Positions 1 through 8,563 of a DNA stretch of 64,000 nucleotides are shown piece after piece. Where the stretch lies: contig NC_009436.1 of the NCBI RefSeq assembly GCF_000016325.1, positions 4,154,001-4,218,000 on the forward strand, read 5' to 3'. The first letter of the stretch is position 1; each line of letters starts with the position of its first letter. Below the pieces are notes generated by a model, which saw only the letters and a program-made list of their open reading frames with translations, was not told the DNA's origin and made no database searches. Position numbers and translations under genes: made by a program. The stretch comes from Enterobacter sp. 638. GTDB lineage: Bacteria; Pseudomonadota; Gammaproteobacteria; Enterobacterales; Enterobacteriaceae.

Positions 1-669
1 CATTTTGCCTTCGCCAAGGTGCGGCTCGGTGATGTCGTCAGGGATGTGCAACTCAACGTAGCGACTGATGAAATTGCCCCACAGCGGCCCGGCGATAATC
101 ATCCCCGGAATTGCGGCGCAAAGACCAATCAGGATCATCCAGCCAAAATCAGCGTGCATCTGGGATGCCAGGAGCATCGGCGCGGGCCCTGGCAGCAGGA
201 ACGCCGCCGCGGCCGCAACGCCCGCAAACAGCGGGATCACCAGCTTCACGAGGTTGGTTCCGGTATGACGCGCCATCGAGAACGCCACGCTAATCAGCAG
301 CACCACGGCCACTTCAAAGAACAGCGGCAGCGCGCAAATCAGACCGGCCAGACCAATCGCATAATGCGCGCGGCTGTGACCGAAGGATTTGAGCATCTTG
401 ACCGCAATCTGATCGACCGCGCCCGTTTCATGCAAAATCTTGCCAAACATCGCGCCGAGCGCGACCACAATCGCCAGGAAACCCAGCGTGCCTCCCATCC
501 CTTTTTCCATGGTCGCTGCGATTTTGTCGAGCGGCATTCCAGAAAAGAGACCTGCGCCAATAGAAACCACCATCAAAGCAACAAAGGCGTGCATACGCGC
601 TTTCATCACTAAAAACAGCAGCAGCAAAACGGAGCCGACTGCTGTCAAAACTAACGTTAATGTACTCAA
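1..669 (-). CDS. gntU: Low-affinity gluconate permease GntU (3' end cut by window)
   Basis: Inner-membrane gluconate:H+ symporter of the GntP family, taking up gluconate for GntK. The reading frame runs 223 codons from a TTG at 669-667 and leaves the window at base 1 still open, so about half of the usual ~445-residue protein is visible. The N-terminus is a hydrophobic segment (STLTLVLTAVGSVLLLLF) matching E. coli GntU, followed by several more hydrophobic stretches and a conserved PGPAPMLLASQMHADFGW-type region. It starts 3 bases after the gntK stop, so gntK-gntU form one transcription unit. The TTG start is inferred from similarity to E. coli; no ATG gives the full N-terminus. Confidence 0.93.
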   Translation of the reverse strand, partial: MSTLTLVLTAVGSVLLLLFLVMKARMHAFVALMVVSIGAGLFSGMPLDKIAATMEKGMGGTLGFLAIVVALGAMFGKILHETGAVDQIAVKMLKSFGHSRAHYAIGLAGLICALPLFFEVAVVLLISVAFSMARHTGTNLVKLVIPLFAGVAAAAAFLLPGPAPMLLASQMHADFGWMILIGLCAAIPGMIIAGPLWGNFISRYVELHIPDDITEPHLGEGKM

Positions 670-672
670 AAC

Positions 673-1200
673 TTACTGCCTTTTAGTAATGACCTCGATG
701 GTGCTGGCAACAACACCGTCCAGCGGCTGATCGATATCCACAATCAGTACATCCGCTTCGTCCGCGCCCGGTTCCTGCAACGCGTCAAACTGAGTGACCA
801 GCATCTGGGTTTTGAAGAAGTGGCCTTTACGCGCTTTCAGACGGCTTTCAATCACCTCGAAATCGCCTTTCAGATAGATGAAAGAGAGATTCGGATTGCC
901 GTCACGCAGCAGGTCACGGTAGGTCTTTTTCAGCGCGGAACAGACGATCAACGACACTTTATTGGTGCGCTGCATGGCAAACGCGGCATCATTCAGCGCC
1001 TGCAACCAGGGCTTGCGGTCATCATCGTTCAGCGGTTCGCCAGCGGCCATTTTGGTGATGTTGCTGCGCGGATGAAGGAAGTCGCCATCAAGAAATGCGG
1101 CCTGAAGTTGATGCGCCACTTCGCTGGCAACGGCGGATTTACCGCTACCGGAAACGCCCATCAGGACGTAAACGTGGTGATCGAGATTCGTCGTGCTCAA
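673..1200 (-). CDS. gntK: Gluconate kinase GntK
   Basis: Thermoresistant gluconokinase: phosphorylates D-gluconate to 6-phosphogluconate in the cytoplasm. From the chosen TTG start at 1200 the protein has 175 residues, the E. coli length. The Walker A loop GVSGSGKS is at residues 15-22, and a DFLHP substrate-binding region and CSALKK motif follow. An upstream in-frame ATG at 1218 would add six residues (MTEGLP) not found in the family, and an AGGGA ribosome-binding site precedes the TTG, so TTG is preferred. It is the first gene of gntKU, downstream of two GntR operators at 1220-1247, so it should be induced by gluconate. Confidence 0.95.
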   Translation of the reverse strand: MSTTNLDHHVYVLMGVSGSGKSAVASEVAHQLQAAFLDGDFLHPRSNITKMAAGEPLNDDDRKPWLQALNDAAFAMQRTNKVSLIVCSALKKTYRDLLRDGNPNLSFIYLKGDFEVIESRLKARKGHFFKTQMLVTQFDALQEPGADEADVLIVDIDQPLDGVVASTIEVITKRQ

Positions 1201-1219
1201 AGGGAGTCCCTCAGTCAAT

Positions 1220-1247
1220 TGTTACGGGTAACAGTTATCGGTAACAT
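1220..1247. promoter_or_regulatory. Tandem GntR operators of gntKU
   Basis: Two adjacent palindromes, TGTTACGGGTAACA at 1220-1233 and GTTATCGGTAACAT at 1234-1247, fit the known GntR operator (ATGTTACCGATAACA). They lie 20-47 bases upstream of the gntK start and just downstream of gntR, where the gntKU promoter is expected. Binding by GntR here would repress gntKU in the absence of gluconate. Confidence 0.8.
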
Positions 1248-1326
1248 TGTCCTGCCGGGGCAAAAGAGAAGCAATATCCAAACGTGCGCGAAGTGAATAA
1301 GTGTGAGCTAGTTCAAACTTGTCAGA

Positions 1327-2322
1327 CTAAATTGATCCACCTGGTGACAAGGTGAAACCTAAATCTAACATTTTCGGCGTCACCACTTCTCCCCGAATGC
1401 GCGCCAGCAGGCGTTCCGCACCGATGCGGCCCATGCGTTCACGCGGCGTCAGGACGCTCGCCAGTCGCGGCTCCATCACCTGGCCGATATCGTGGCCGTG
1501 GAAACCAGCAATCGCGATGTCGTCAGGGATTTTCAGCCCCAGACGCTGGCATTCAAACGCAGCGCCAACCGCCAGGTCATCGTTGGTACAGAAGATGCCA
1601 TCGAGCTGCGGGTATTCGCGACGCGCCTGACGCATCAGCTCAATGCCGGACGAGTAGGAAGACGATTGCTCCACCATCACGCTGTACGGCGTTAAGTTCG
1701 CGTCGATCATTGCCTGCTCGTAGCCCTTCTGTTTGATGATAGTACGTTCATCCAGACGTGCGCCAAGATAGGCAACGTGGCGATGCCCACGCGCAAGTAT
1801 GGCGGCGGTCATCTGGCGGGCGGCCTCAAAGTTGTCGAACCCGACGGCGATATCCAGACACGGGGACTGGCTGTCCATCAGCTCAACGACCGGAATACCG
1901 GCGACTTCAATCATTTTGAGCGTGCGAGGAGTGTGAGTACGTTCCGTTAAAATCAGACCGTCAATGTTCCAGGAAAGCATGGATTCAAGACGTTCTTCTT
2001 CCAGTTCCGGTTTGTACCCATAGTGCGCGAGCATGGTTTGATAGCCGTAAGCATCGGTGACGCTTTCGATACCGCGCAGCACTTCGGCGAAAACCTGGTT
2101 GGTCAGGGAAGGAAGCAGAACACCGACCGCGCGACTGGTGGAGTTAGAAAGAATATCGGGGGCGCGGTTGGGGATATAACCCAGTTCATCGAGAGCAGCG
2201 GCAATCTTGCCACGCAACGCCAGGGAAACTTGTTCTGGGTTACGCAAAAAGCGGCTGACCGTCATTTTGGTCACACCGACGCGATCGGCCACATCCTGAA
2301 GTACGGGTCTTTTCTTTTTCAT
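1327..2322 (-). CDS. gntR: Gluconate utilisation repressor GntR
   Basis: LacI-family transcriptional repressor of gluconate transport and kinase genes; gluconate releases it from DNA. The 331 residues equal the E. coli length. Residues 5-30 form the LacI helix-turn-helix (LQDVADRVGVTKMTVSRFLR), then comes the hinge with the NRAPDILSNSTS segment, and from about residue 65 the periplasmic-binding-like effector domain. It is transcribed separately upstream of gntKU, whose operators are at 1220-1247. Start ATG at 2322. Confidence 0.97.
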   Translation of the reverse strand: MKKKRPVLQDVADRVGVTKMTVSRFLRNPEQVSLALRGKIAAALDELGYIPNRAPDILSNSTSRAVGVLLPSLTNQVFAEVLRGIESVTDAYGYQTMLAHYGYKPELEEERLESMLSWNIDGLILTERTHTPRTLKMIEVAGIPVVELMDSQSPCLDIAVGFDNFEAARQMTAAILARGHRHVAYLGARLDERTIIKQKGYEQAMIDANLTPYSVMVEQSSSYSSGIELMRQARREYPQLDGIFCTNDDLAVGAAFECQRLGLKIPDDIAIAGFHGHDIGQVMEPRLASVLTPRERMGRIGAERLLARIRGEVVTPKMLDLGFTLSPGGSI

Positions 2323-2369
2323 CGTCCTGAGAAATCTTGAGTGAGAGATTTTCTCAGTTTATCACGGAC

Positions 2370-2412
2370 AAAGCCCAACCTTCCCCTGACAAATGGGGAA
2401 GGTTGGGCTTTT
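2370..2412. terminator. Strong stem-loop, probable terminator after yhhW
   Basis: A perfect 17-base inverted repeat (2370-2386 and 2395-2411) with an 8-base loop, ending in short T tracts on either strand. It lies between the ERIC element downstream of yhhW and the gntR start, so it most likely ends the yhhW transcript on the minus strand. Direction is inferred from gene layout. Confidence 0.7.
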
Positions 2413-2432
2413 ATCAAAATAAATACACTAAA

Positions 2433-2540
2433 TCATCCAAGTTGCATCGAGGCGGCGACGCAGCAAATCCCCGGGAGCGTACATAAGTACGTGACCGGGG
2501 TTTGCGAGGAAAGCCAACGAAGATGCGGCTTTTAGGATGA
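2433..2540. repeat. ERIC/IRU repeat
   Basis: About 108 bases with the ERIC central palindrome (CCCCGGGAGCGTACAT, then AAGTACGTGACCGGGG around 2470-2502) and inverted ends: TCATCC at 2433 and GGATGA at 2535, each followed inward by a GCATC-type segment. It begins eight bases beyond the yhhW stop codon. It would be transcribed as part of the yhhW 3' end. Confidence 0.85.
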
Positions 2541-2547
2541 CGTGTAT

Positions 2548-3243
2548 TTAGACTGGAGGCAGATCGAACAGCAGAATTTCACTTTCACTGTCGGCATGAA
2601 CGGACAGTGCCTGCTCATCCCAAATCGCCAGGCCATCGGCCGTGGTGGCTTTGGTGCCGTTAATGCTCACCTCACCTTTTACAACCTGGATCCACACGCG
2701 GCGGTCCGCGGCAATCTGGTGTACGGACTGTTCGTTTTTCGCCAGTGCCCAGCGATACAGTTCCATATCCTGATGCACTTTCAGCGAGCCATCACGAGCA
2801 TCCGGAGAGAGCACCAGCTGTTTGCCCTGCTCTGCATCAAAGCGACGCTGCTCGTAGCGCGGCTTAATGCCAGTTTCTTCTGGAATGATCCAGATTTGAT
2901 ACAGGTGCAGTTTTTCTGTTTTGCTCGGGTTGTACTCCGAGTGACGCACACCGGTACCTGCGCTCATGATCTGGAATTCACCCGCCGGAACCTGCTCTTC
3001 GTTACCCATGCTGTCTTTGTGCGCCACGGCACCTTCGAGCACGTAGGTCAGGATTTCCATGTCTTTATGCGGATGAGTACCAAAGCCCTGGCCTGCGTCA
3101 ATCACGTCATCGTTAATCACGCGCAGTGCCGAGAAGCCCATAAAATTCGGGTCGTAATAGTCAGCAAACGAGAAGGTATGCCATGAGTCCAGCCAGCCAT
3201 GATTTGCGTGACCACGTTCGTTAGCTTTGCGTAAGAAGATCAT
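2548..3243 (-). CDS. yhhW: Pirin-family protein YhhW (quercetinase-like)
   Basis: Bicupin protein of the pirin family; the E. coli homologue has quercetin 2,3-dioxygenase activity in vitro. The 231 residues match the family length. The N-terminal cupin carries the metal ligands His57 and His59 (GTHPHKD), His101 and Glu103 (RHSEYN), all intact. Physiological substrate is unknown. Single-gene unit, followed by an ERIC repeat and a strong stem-loop. Start ATG at 3243, giving MIFLRKANERG as in E. coli. Confidence 0.95.
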   Translation of the reverse strand: MIFLRKANERGHANHGWLDSWHTFSFADYYDPNFMGFSALRVINDDVIDAGQGFGTHPHKDMEILTYVLEGAVAHKDSMGNEEQVPAGEFQIMSAGTGVRHSEYNPSKTEKLHLYQIWIIPEETGIKPRYEQRRFDAEQGKQLVLSPDARDGSLKVHQDMELYRWALAKNEQSVHQIAADRRVWIQVVKGEVSINGTKATTADGLAIWDEQALSVHADSESEILLFDLPPV

Positions 3244-3366
3244 TGTTTTTCACCCCAGTTCGTTTCGATGGGATAAGTGTGGACGCATTCGCTCCGGGAT
3301 GATAGTGGGTGAAAATTGACTCCTCTGTTCAAAAATTATGAACAAGTCCAGAGGAGCCATTTTTGC

Positions 3367-4404
3367 TTATTTCGCGAGGGTTACCGTAGCAGGAGAAGCC
3401 TGCTCAAAGGCGCGTTCAAGGATTTCCAGATTGGTCAGAACTTCAGTTTCCTTGACGTAATTTGGCGTGCCGTGGGTGAGGGTTTCAACCAGCGCATCAT
3501 AGACGCGGCCATAGTCCCCAATTTCCGGTGCGATCTCTTCTTTGACCGTCACGCCGTCGGCATTGACGTACTCCAGAATACCGATGGAATCATCCGCCGC
3601 AAAACCGGTTTCGCCGGGCATGATATTGGCTTTTAGGCTGGTTTCTTGCTGGTCGATGCCGTATTTGATAAACGAGCCTTTGGTGCCGTGAACGATGAAT
3701 TTTGGATAGTCGATTTTCACCAGATGGCTGGTTTTGACGATCGCTTTTAAATCGCCATAAAACAGCTGCGCCTCGAAGGTGTCGTCAGGGTTGGCTTTAT
3801 TACGCAGGCTGCGGATGTCGTACGCCACGTGATCCGGGCGGCCAAACAGAGAGATAATCTGGTCCATGGTATGTACGCCAAGGCCGTAAAACGAACCATC
3901 CTGCGGCAGGCCAGGTTTGGTTTCAGCAATCGGGCGGAAGTAATCAAAATGACTTTCGACTTCAACAATCTCCCCCAGTTTGCCGCTCTCAATCGCTTTT
4001 TTCGCCGTCAGGAAGCAAGAATCAAAGCGGCGGTTCTGGTACGGCGTCACGATCAGCCCTTTGCTTTTCGCCAGGGCGAACAGCGCTTTAGCTTCAGCTA
4101 TTGTTGGGGTAAAGGGTTTTTCCACCAGCACGTTTTTGCCCGCTTCCAGCGCGCGTTTCGCGTAATCAAAGTGGCTGTCGGCGTGCGTGCAGACGATCAC
4201 CAGTTTGACCTGCGGATCGCCCAGTACTTCATCCAGATCGCTGGTGAAATGAATATGGGAATACTGCGGAGCCTGCTCTTCCGGCTTTGCGCTGCGGCGG
4301 TAAATATGCGCCACATGCCAGCTGTTTTTACGGTTGAGAACATACGGAAGGTGATAGCGGGTGGTGCTTTTGCCGAATCCAATAAATGCGCAATGTAGGG
4401 TCAT
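3367..4404 (-). CDS. yhhX: Putative oxidoreductase YhhX (Gfo/Idh/MocA family)
   Basis: NAD(P)-dependent dehydrogenase-like protein with an N-terminal Rossmann fold (HCAFIGFGKSTTRYH, residues 3-17) and the family EKPFTPT motif near residue 97, followed by the alpha/beta substrate domain (YGLGVHTMDQ). Substrate unknown. The ATG at 4404, preceded by AAGGAC, gives 345 residues as in E. coli; an upstream in-frame start would add 22 residues unlike the family. It lies downstream of and in the same direction as RyhB, with an ERIC-like repeat between them. Confidence 0.93.
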   Translation of the reverse strand: MTLHCAFIGFGKSTTRYHLPYVLNRKNSWHVAHIYRRSAKPEEQAPQYSHIHFTSDLDEVLGDPQVKLVIVCTHADSHFDYAKRALEAGKNVLVEKPFTPTIAEAKALFALAKSKGLIVTPYQNRRFDSCFLTAKKAIESGKLGEIVEVESHFDYFRPIAETKPGLPQDGSFYGLGVHTMDQIISLFGRPDHVAYDIRSLRNKANPDDTFEAQLFYGDLKAIVKTSHLVKIDYPKFIVHGTKGSFIKYGIDQQETSLKANIMPGETGFAADDSIGILEYVNADGVTVKEEIAPEIGDYGRVYDALVETLTHGTPNYVKETEVLTNLEILERAFEQASPATVTLAK

Positions 4405-4500
4405 GGTCCAGTCCTTTTTAAGGTTGCTGTTTCCCACCATAGCGCAATTTTGATGTTCACCCCACCCCATCGGGCGTGAGTGGCGCAGTCAGATTATTCA

Positions 4501-4583
4501 CGGCAAGCGCACAGCAACCGGAGCGTACTTAATGTACGTGAGGATTGCGAGCACTTCCCGGGGATAAGCTGGCAAGTAAACTA
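4501..4583. repeat. Divergent ERIC-type repeat
   Basis: Contains GGAGCGTACTTAATGTACGTGA at about 4520-4541, the central ERIC palindrome with changes, flanked by partly complementary arms (CGGCAAGCGC ... AAGCTGGCAAG). It lies between the yhhX start and the RyhB terminator. Boundaries are approximate. Confidence 0.55.
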
Positions 4584-4598
4584 GCCCGAAAAACACGC

Positions 4599-4692
4599 AA
4601 AAAAAAGCCAGCGTTAAGCTGGCTAAAGTAATACTGGAAGCAATGTGAGCAATGTCGTGCTTTCAGGTTTCCGTAGAGGTCTTCCTGAACGC
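4599..4692 (-). ncRNA. ryhB: Small regulatory RNA RyhB
   Basis: Hfq-dependent iron-sparing sRNA that represses mRNAs of iron-using proteins when iron is scarce. On the minus strand from 4692 the sequence begins GCGTTCAGGAAGACC, contains the core pairing region CTGAAAGCACGACATTGCTC (identical to E. coli), and ends in an AGCCAGC/GCTGGCT hairpin followed by eight T. Length is about 94 nt against about 90 in E. coli. The position between yhhX and yhhY is the same as in E. coli. A Fur box lies directly upstream. The segment between GAAGACC and CTGAAAGC differs slightly from E. coli. Confidence 0.95.
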
Positions 4693-4716
4693 GAGACAAT
4701 AATAATCATTCTCATT
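4693..4716 (-). promoter_or_regulatory. Fur box at the ryhB promoter
   Basis: On the minus strand the sequence AATGAGAATGATTATTATTG directly precedes the RyhB start. It matches the Fur consensus (GATAATGATAATCATTATC) in its GATAAT-like repeats and contains the -10 region. Fe-Fur should repress ryhB. Confidence 0.85.
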
Positions 4717-4812
4717 CGCACTTGTCCAATACTTTTTGCAAAAAAGTGAGTTGACTCAAATTTCAAAGTCACTGATGTTAATTGAGACACCTAACTAACA
4801 GAGGACGAAGGA

Positions 4813-5301
4813 ATGAGTGAGATTGTGATACGCCACGCTGAACCGAATGATGCCGCGGCCTTACGCCAGAATTACATGCATCCGGGGGTGTATCATGACA
4901 CGCTACAACTACCTCATCCTTCTCTCGAAATGTGGCAAGAGCGCCTGATGGTTAAGCCTGGGCAAAGACGTCTTGTCGCCTGCATTGATGAGAAAATCGT
5001 CGGCGATCTGGCGCTACAGGTTGAAGCCAACCCAAGGCGCAGCCATGTGGCGACCTTTGGTATCAGCGTGGCGGCGGATGCGCAAGGGCGCGGCGTGGGC
5101 AGTGCGTTAATGCGTGAGATGATCACTCTTTGCGACAACTGGCTGCGCATCGAACGTATTGAATTGACGGTGTATTCAGATAACCCTGCGGCGCTGGCGC
5201 TGTACCGCAAATATGGCTTTGAAATTGAAGGCACCGGCAAGCAGTTTGCGCTGCGCAACGGCGAGTATGTCGATGCGTATTATATGGCGCGACTGAAGTA
5301 G
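4813..5301 (+). CDS. yhhY: Amino acid N-acetyltransferase YhhY (GNAT)
   Basis: GNAT-fold acetyltransferase; the E. coli homologue acetylates some amino acids and analogues. The 162 residues match the family. The acetyl-CoA pyrophosphate loop is QGRGVGS at residues 91-97, followed by the YSDNPAALALYRKYGF motif at 121-136 typical of GNAT C-terminal halves. An AGGACGAAGG ribosome-binding site precedes the ATG. The upstream region is shared with divergent ryhB. The stop codon is directly followed by a GAGAGGG-type repeat. Confidence 0.93.
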   Translation: MSEIVIRHAEPNDAAALRQNYMHPGVYHDTLQLPHPSLEMWQERLMVKPGQRRLVACIDEKIVGDLALQVEANPRRSHVATFGISVAADAQGRGVGSALMREMITLCDNWLRIERIELTVYSDNPAALALYRKYGFEIEGTGKQFALRNGEYVDAYYMARLK

Positions 5302-5530
5302 TCTGATGCCCTCACCCTACCCCTCTCCCACAGGGAGAGGGAACTGTTCGGTGCCGCTTTTCCTGTCGCCATGATCAAGTTAGAGAACCGTTCGGTGCGA
5401 TTTCTCCTCACTCCTATGTTGTTAGGGAACCATTCGGTGCCGTTTTTCCTATCACCATTATCGAATTAGAGACTTGCTCCGTGCGGCTTTTCCCCTCACC
5501 CCGATGGGAAGAGGGACGGGGTGAGGGGAA
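5302..5530. repeat. GAGAGGG-type repeat plus degenerate 43-base array
   Basis: Starts right at the yhhY stop with the CTGATGCCCTCACCC head and a CCCTCTCCC/GGGAGAGGG stem (5303-5341). Then come four diverged units of 42-44 bases starting at 5342, 5386, 5428 and 5472, each with a TTCGGTGC-like core followed by TTTTCC. These units resemble, in reverse orientation, those of the array at 18881-19171. It ends in CCCTCACCCCGATGGG and GGGTGAGGGG, which can fold. It fills the convergent junction yhhY/ggt. Confidence 0.75.
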
Positions 5531-5533
5531 TCA

Positions 5534-7279
5534 TTAGTACCCTGCCGTTAAATCATCGACGGTGCGCGGGTCGGATGCACCAAACAGCGTGCCGTCCGGC
5601 CCAACCATAATGCTCTGGGTGCTGCCCATCGCCTCTTTCACCGCAATTTTCTGCCCGCGCTGTTCCAGCAGTTTTAAGGTATCCGGGCTAAAGCCTTTCT
5701 CCACGCGCAGTTCGTCCGGCAACCACTGATGATGGAAACGCGGTGCGTTAGTTGCTTCCGCCACGTTCATACCAAAATCAATGCTGTTCACCATCATTTG
5801 CAGCACAGTCGTGATAATACGGCTGCCACCAGGGCTGCCGGTGACCAGCCAGGTTTTGCCATCCTTCACCACAATCGTCGGGGACATCGACGACAGCGGA
5901 CGTTTCTTCGGCCCAACCGCATTGGCGTCGCCGCCCACCAGCCCGTAAACGTTCGGCACACCCGGTTTGGCCGAGAAATCATCCATCTCGTTGTTCAGCA
6001 AAATACCGCTATTACCCGCCACAATCCCGGTGCCGAAGGTGGTATTGAGCGTATAGGTCACCGCCACCGCGTTACCGTCTTTATCGACCACCGAGAAATG
6101 GGTGGTCTGGTTACTTTCGTAGGGCGCCAGTTTGCCTGGGCGAATCTGGCTCGACGGTTTCGCCTTGTTGATATCAATCTGATCTGCCAGCGATTTGGCG
6201 TAGGCTTTGTTGGTCAGCGCCTGCCACGGCACTTTAACGAAATCCGGATCGCCCAGATATTCCGAGCGGTCAGCGTAAGCATATTTCTCCGCTTCGGCCA
6301 TCACCTGCATCGTATCGGCACTGCCGAAGCCAAATTTGTGCATATCGAAGTTTTCAAGAATATTGAGGATCTGCACGATATGGATCCCACCGGAAGACGG
6401 CGGTGGCATCGAAAACACCTGGTATCCGCGATAATCGCCGCTGATCGGCTCGCGCTCAATGGCTTTGTACTCCGCCAGATCGGCTTTGGTGATAAGCCCA
6501 CCGTTCTTTTGCATCTCTTGTGCGATTTGATCGGCAATCGCCCCTTTATAGAACGCATCTGGACCGTTTTCAGCAATCAGCTCCAGGCTTTTCGCCAGAT
6601 GTTGCTGCACCAGCTTGTCGCCCTTTTTCAGCGGCTCGCCGTCTTTCCAGAAAATGGCTTTGCTGTTTTCATGATTGGGGATGACTTCACTGCCGTAGGT
6701 TTTGAGATCGTCCGCCAGCGCGTCGTTCACCACAAATCCGTCGCGCGCCAGCTTGATCGCTGGCTGCACCACTTTGTTCAGCGGCAGCGTGCCGTATTTG
6801 TCCAGCGCGAGCGAGAAGCCCGCTACCGTGCCCGGCGTGCCGGTTGCTAAATGTGAGGTGAGGGACTTTTTACTGTCCGGATTGCCCTGGTCGTCGAGGA
6901 ACATATCGCGGGAAGCCTGATTCGGCGCCATTTCACGGAAGTCGATCGCCGTCGTTTTCCCGTCTTTGGTGCGCAGCATCATAAACCCGCCGCCGCCCAG
7001 ATTCCCCGCCTGCGGATGGGTCACCGCGAGCGCATAACCCACGGCAACCGCGGCATCCACCGCATTACCGCCCTGCTTGAGAATGTCCACGCCCACGTGG
7101 GTTGCCATCGCGTCAACCGACGCCACCATGCCCTGCTTCTCGCGAACGGGATGAAAAACATCTTCTTCGACGCCATAGGAGACAGGCGGCGCGGCAGGAG
7201 GGTTGGCCGCCACGGTAAACGTCCCGCCAGCCATTAGCGCAGCAATCGCTACCCAGCGCATAAACGTTGGTTTTATCAT
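5534..7279 (-). CDS. ggt: Gamma-glutamyltransferase Ggt
   Basis: Periplasmic enzyme that hydrolyses or transfers the gamma-glutamyl group of glutathione. The chosen ATG at 7279 (GGAG ribosome-binding site) gives 581 residues, E. coli having 580; the upstream frame adds nine residues lacking a start context. A signal peptide (IKPTFMRWVAIAALMAGG...) covers about 25 residues. The precursor self-cleaves before the catalytic Thr of the QTTHFSVV segment, about residue 392, giving large and small subunits. The PLSSMSPT and GSPGGSRI oxyanion and substrate motifs are intact. Single-gene unit, divergent from yhhA. Confidence 0.97.
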   Translation of the reverse strand: MIKPTFMRWVAIAALMAGGTFTVAANPPAAPPVSYGVEEDVFHPVREKQGMVASVDAMATHVGVDILKQGGNAVDAAVAVGYALAVTHPQAGNLGGGGFMMLRTKDGKTTAIDFREMAPNQASRDMFLDDQGNPDSKKSLTSHLATGTPGTVAGFSLALDKYGTLPLNKVVQPAIKLARDGFVVNDALADDLKTYGSEVIPNHENSKAIFWKDGEPLKKGDKLVQQHLAKSLELIAENGPDAFYKGAIADQIAQEMQKNGGLITKADLAEYKAIEREPISGDYRGYQVFSMPPPSSGGIHIVQILNILENFDMHKFGFGSADTMQVMAEAEKYAYADRSEYLGDPDFVKVPWQALTNKAYAKSLADQIDINKAKPSSQIRPGKLAPYESNQTTHFSVVDKDGNAVAVTYTLNTTFGTGIVAGNSGILLNNEMDDFSAKPGVPNVYGLVGGDANAVGPKKRPLSSMSPTIVVKDGKTWLVTGSPGGSRIITTVLQMMVNSIDFGMNVAEATNAPRFHHQWLPDELRVEKGFSPDTLKLLEQRGQKIAVKEAMGSTQSIMVGPDGTLFGASDPRTVDDLTAGY

Positions 7280-7401
7280 TGTTATTCTCCAGGTGATGGG
7301 ATCCATATTCCCGTTTAAGCCTGGTTCACAACTCCTAAAAAATCATCGTGGTGACAGAATCGAGATAAACTTAAGAGAAGCCTCAGAGGGAGGAAATGAT
7401 A

Positions 7402-7833
7402 ATGAAACGACTATTGATTATTACGGCGCTGCTCCCGTTTGCTGCGTTGGCACAGCCACTGAATACGATGAATAACCCCAATCAGCCGGGTTATGTCATT
7501 CCGAGTCAGCAGCGGATGCAGACTGAAATGATGAACCAACAGCAACAGCAAAAAGGGATGCTCAATCAGCAGTTGAGGACCCAAACGCAGCTTCAGCAGC
7601 AGCATCTGCAGACGCAGATGAACACCAATACCCAGCGAATCCAGCAGGGTCAGATGCGTGAGCAACCGTTGCCGAATGCCAACGGCGGAATGCTCAACAG
7701 CACGCCGCGAAAAACTGATGGTGGCGGTTGGGGTGGCGGTGGCACTGGTGATGGAGGTGGTATTGCGCCGCAGCAACAGCATATGCTGCCGCAGCGCCAG
7801 AATGGTGAACTGCTTAGCCCGCCTCTGAACTAA
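7402..7833 (+). CDS. yhhA: Exported Gln-rich protein YhhA (DUF2756)
   Basis: Small secreted protein of unknown function. Signal peptide [16 protein letters not shown] with cleavage before QPLN, then a Gln/Met/Asn-rich low-complexity region (about residues 35-85) likely to be coiled or disordered, and a Gly-rich insert ([14 protein letters not shown]) absent from E. coli YhhA. An ATG at 7396 is possible, but the AGGGAGG ribosome-binding site at 7386-7392 is better spaced for 7402, and E. coli starts MKRLL. The last 20 bases overlap the convergent ugpQ end. Confidence 0.88.
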   Translation: MKRLLIITALLPFAALAQPLNTMNNPNQPGYVIPSQQRMQTEMMNQQQQQKGMLNQQLRTQTQLQQQHLQTQMNTNTQRIQQGQMREQPLPNANGGMLNSTPRKTDGGGWGGGGTGDGGGIAPQQQHMLPQRQNGELLSPPLN

Positions 7834-8563
7834 AGTTTGGGCCAATCACGTCGATGGCATCGGTACAGATGCAGTCAACGCCCCAGCGCAGCAGCTCTGC
7901 CGCGCGCTGGGGTTTATTGACGGTATAAACCAGAATGTGTAATCCGGCGTCTTTCAGCATTTTTACGCGCGCCTCATCCAGGAGTTTGTGATTCAGATGA
8001 ATCGACACGCAGCCTAAACGCGTGGTCAATGCCTGCCAGTCTTCACGCCATTCATCCAGCAGCAAACCGCGCGGCAGTTCAGGTGCGGCCGCTTGCGCCG
8101 CCTCCAGCGCGTCGATTTCAAACGACGACAGCAGTGGCGCGGTCATGCCTTCCCACATTTCACGCGCCGCCAGCGCAATCACTTTGCCCGTCAGCGGCCC
8201 GCTGCCAGTCGTCGGCTTGATTTCGATATTGGCCATCATGCCGTGCTGACGACAGCGATCCGCCACTTCCGCCAGCAGCGGCAGCGGTTCGCCTTTGAAT
8301 TTGCCGCTGTACCAGCTCCCGGCGTCCACTTTCAGCAGATCGCGCCACGGCAACTCTCCCGCCACGCCCCAGCCATTACTGGTGCGTTCCAGATTGTCGT
8401 CATGCAGCAGAAAGATTTCACCGTCTTGCGACAGCTTGGCGTCGAACTCAATCATCAAATGCCCGTAATGCGCACCAACGTCGATTGCGGCCAGCGTGTT
8501 TTCCGGTGCCAGTTTACCGCCGCCGCGATGGGCGACGATGTGAGGATAAGGCCAGTGACTCAT
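7814..8563 (-). CDS. ugpQ: Cytoplasmic glycerophosphodiester phosphodiesterase UgpQ
   Basis: Hydrolyses glycerophosphodiesters brought in by the Ugp transporter to glycerol-3-phosphate and an alcohol. The GDPD catalytic residues are present: His12 and Arg13 in AHRGG, Glu39 and Asp41 (IEFDAK), His54 ([10 protein letters not shown]). No signal peptide, in keeping with the cytoplasmic UgpQ rather than GlpQ. 249 residues, near the E. coli 247. Its start overlaps the ugpC stop by four bases (ATGA), so it is the last gene of ugpBAECQ. Confidence 0.96.
   Translation of the reverse strand: MSHWPYPHIVAHRGGGKLAPENTLAAIDVGAHYGHLMIEFDAKLSQDGEIFLLHDDNLERTSNGWGVAGELPWRDLLKVDAGSWYSGKFKGEPLPLLAEVADRCRQHGMMANIEIKPTTGSGPLTGKVIALAAREMWEGMTAPLLSSFEIDALEAAQAAAPELPRGLLLDEWREDWQALTTRLGCVSIHLNHKLLDEARVKMLKDAGLHILVYTVNKPQRAAELLRWGVDCICTDAIDVIGPNFSSEAG

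Noticed and set aside
1201..1218. ATG start for gntK at 1218
   Set aside because: It would add MTEGLP, next to the GntR operators. The E. coli protein begins at the TTG, and an AGGGA site fits the TTG.
5729..6850. 373-codon open frame opposite ggt
   Set aside because: Antisense to a highly conserved Ggt sequence, His/Arg-rich with no family likeness. A product of high GC third positions.
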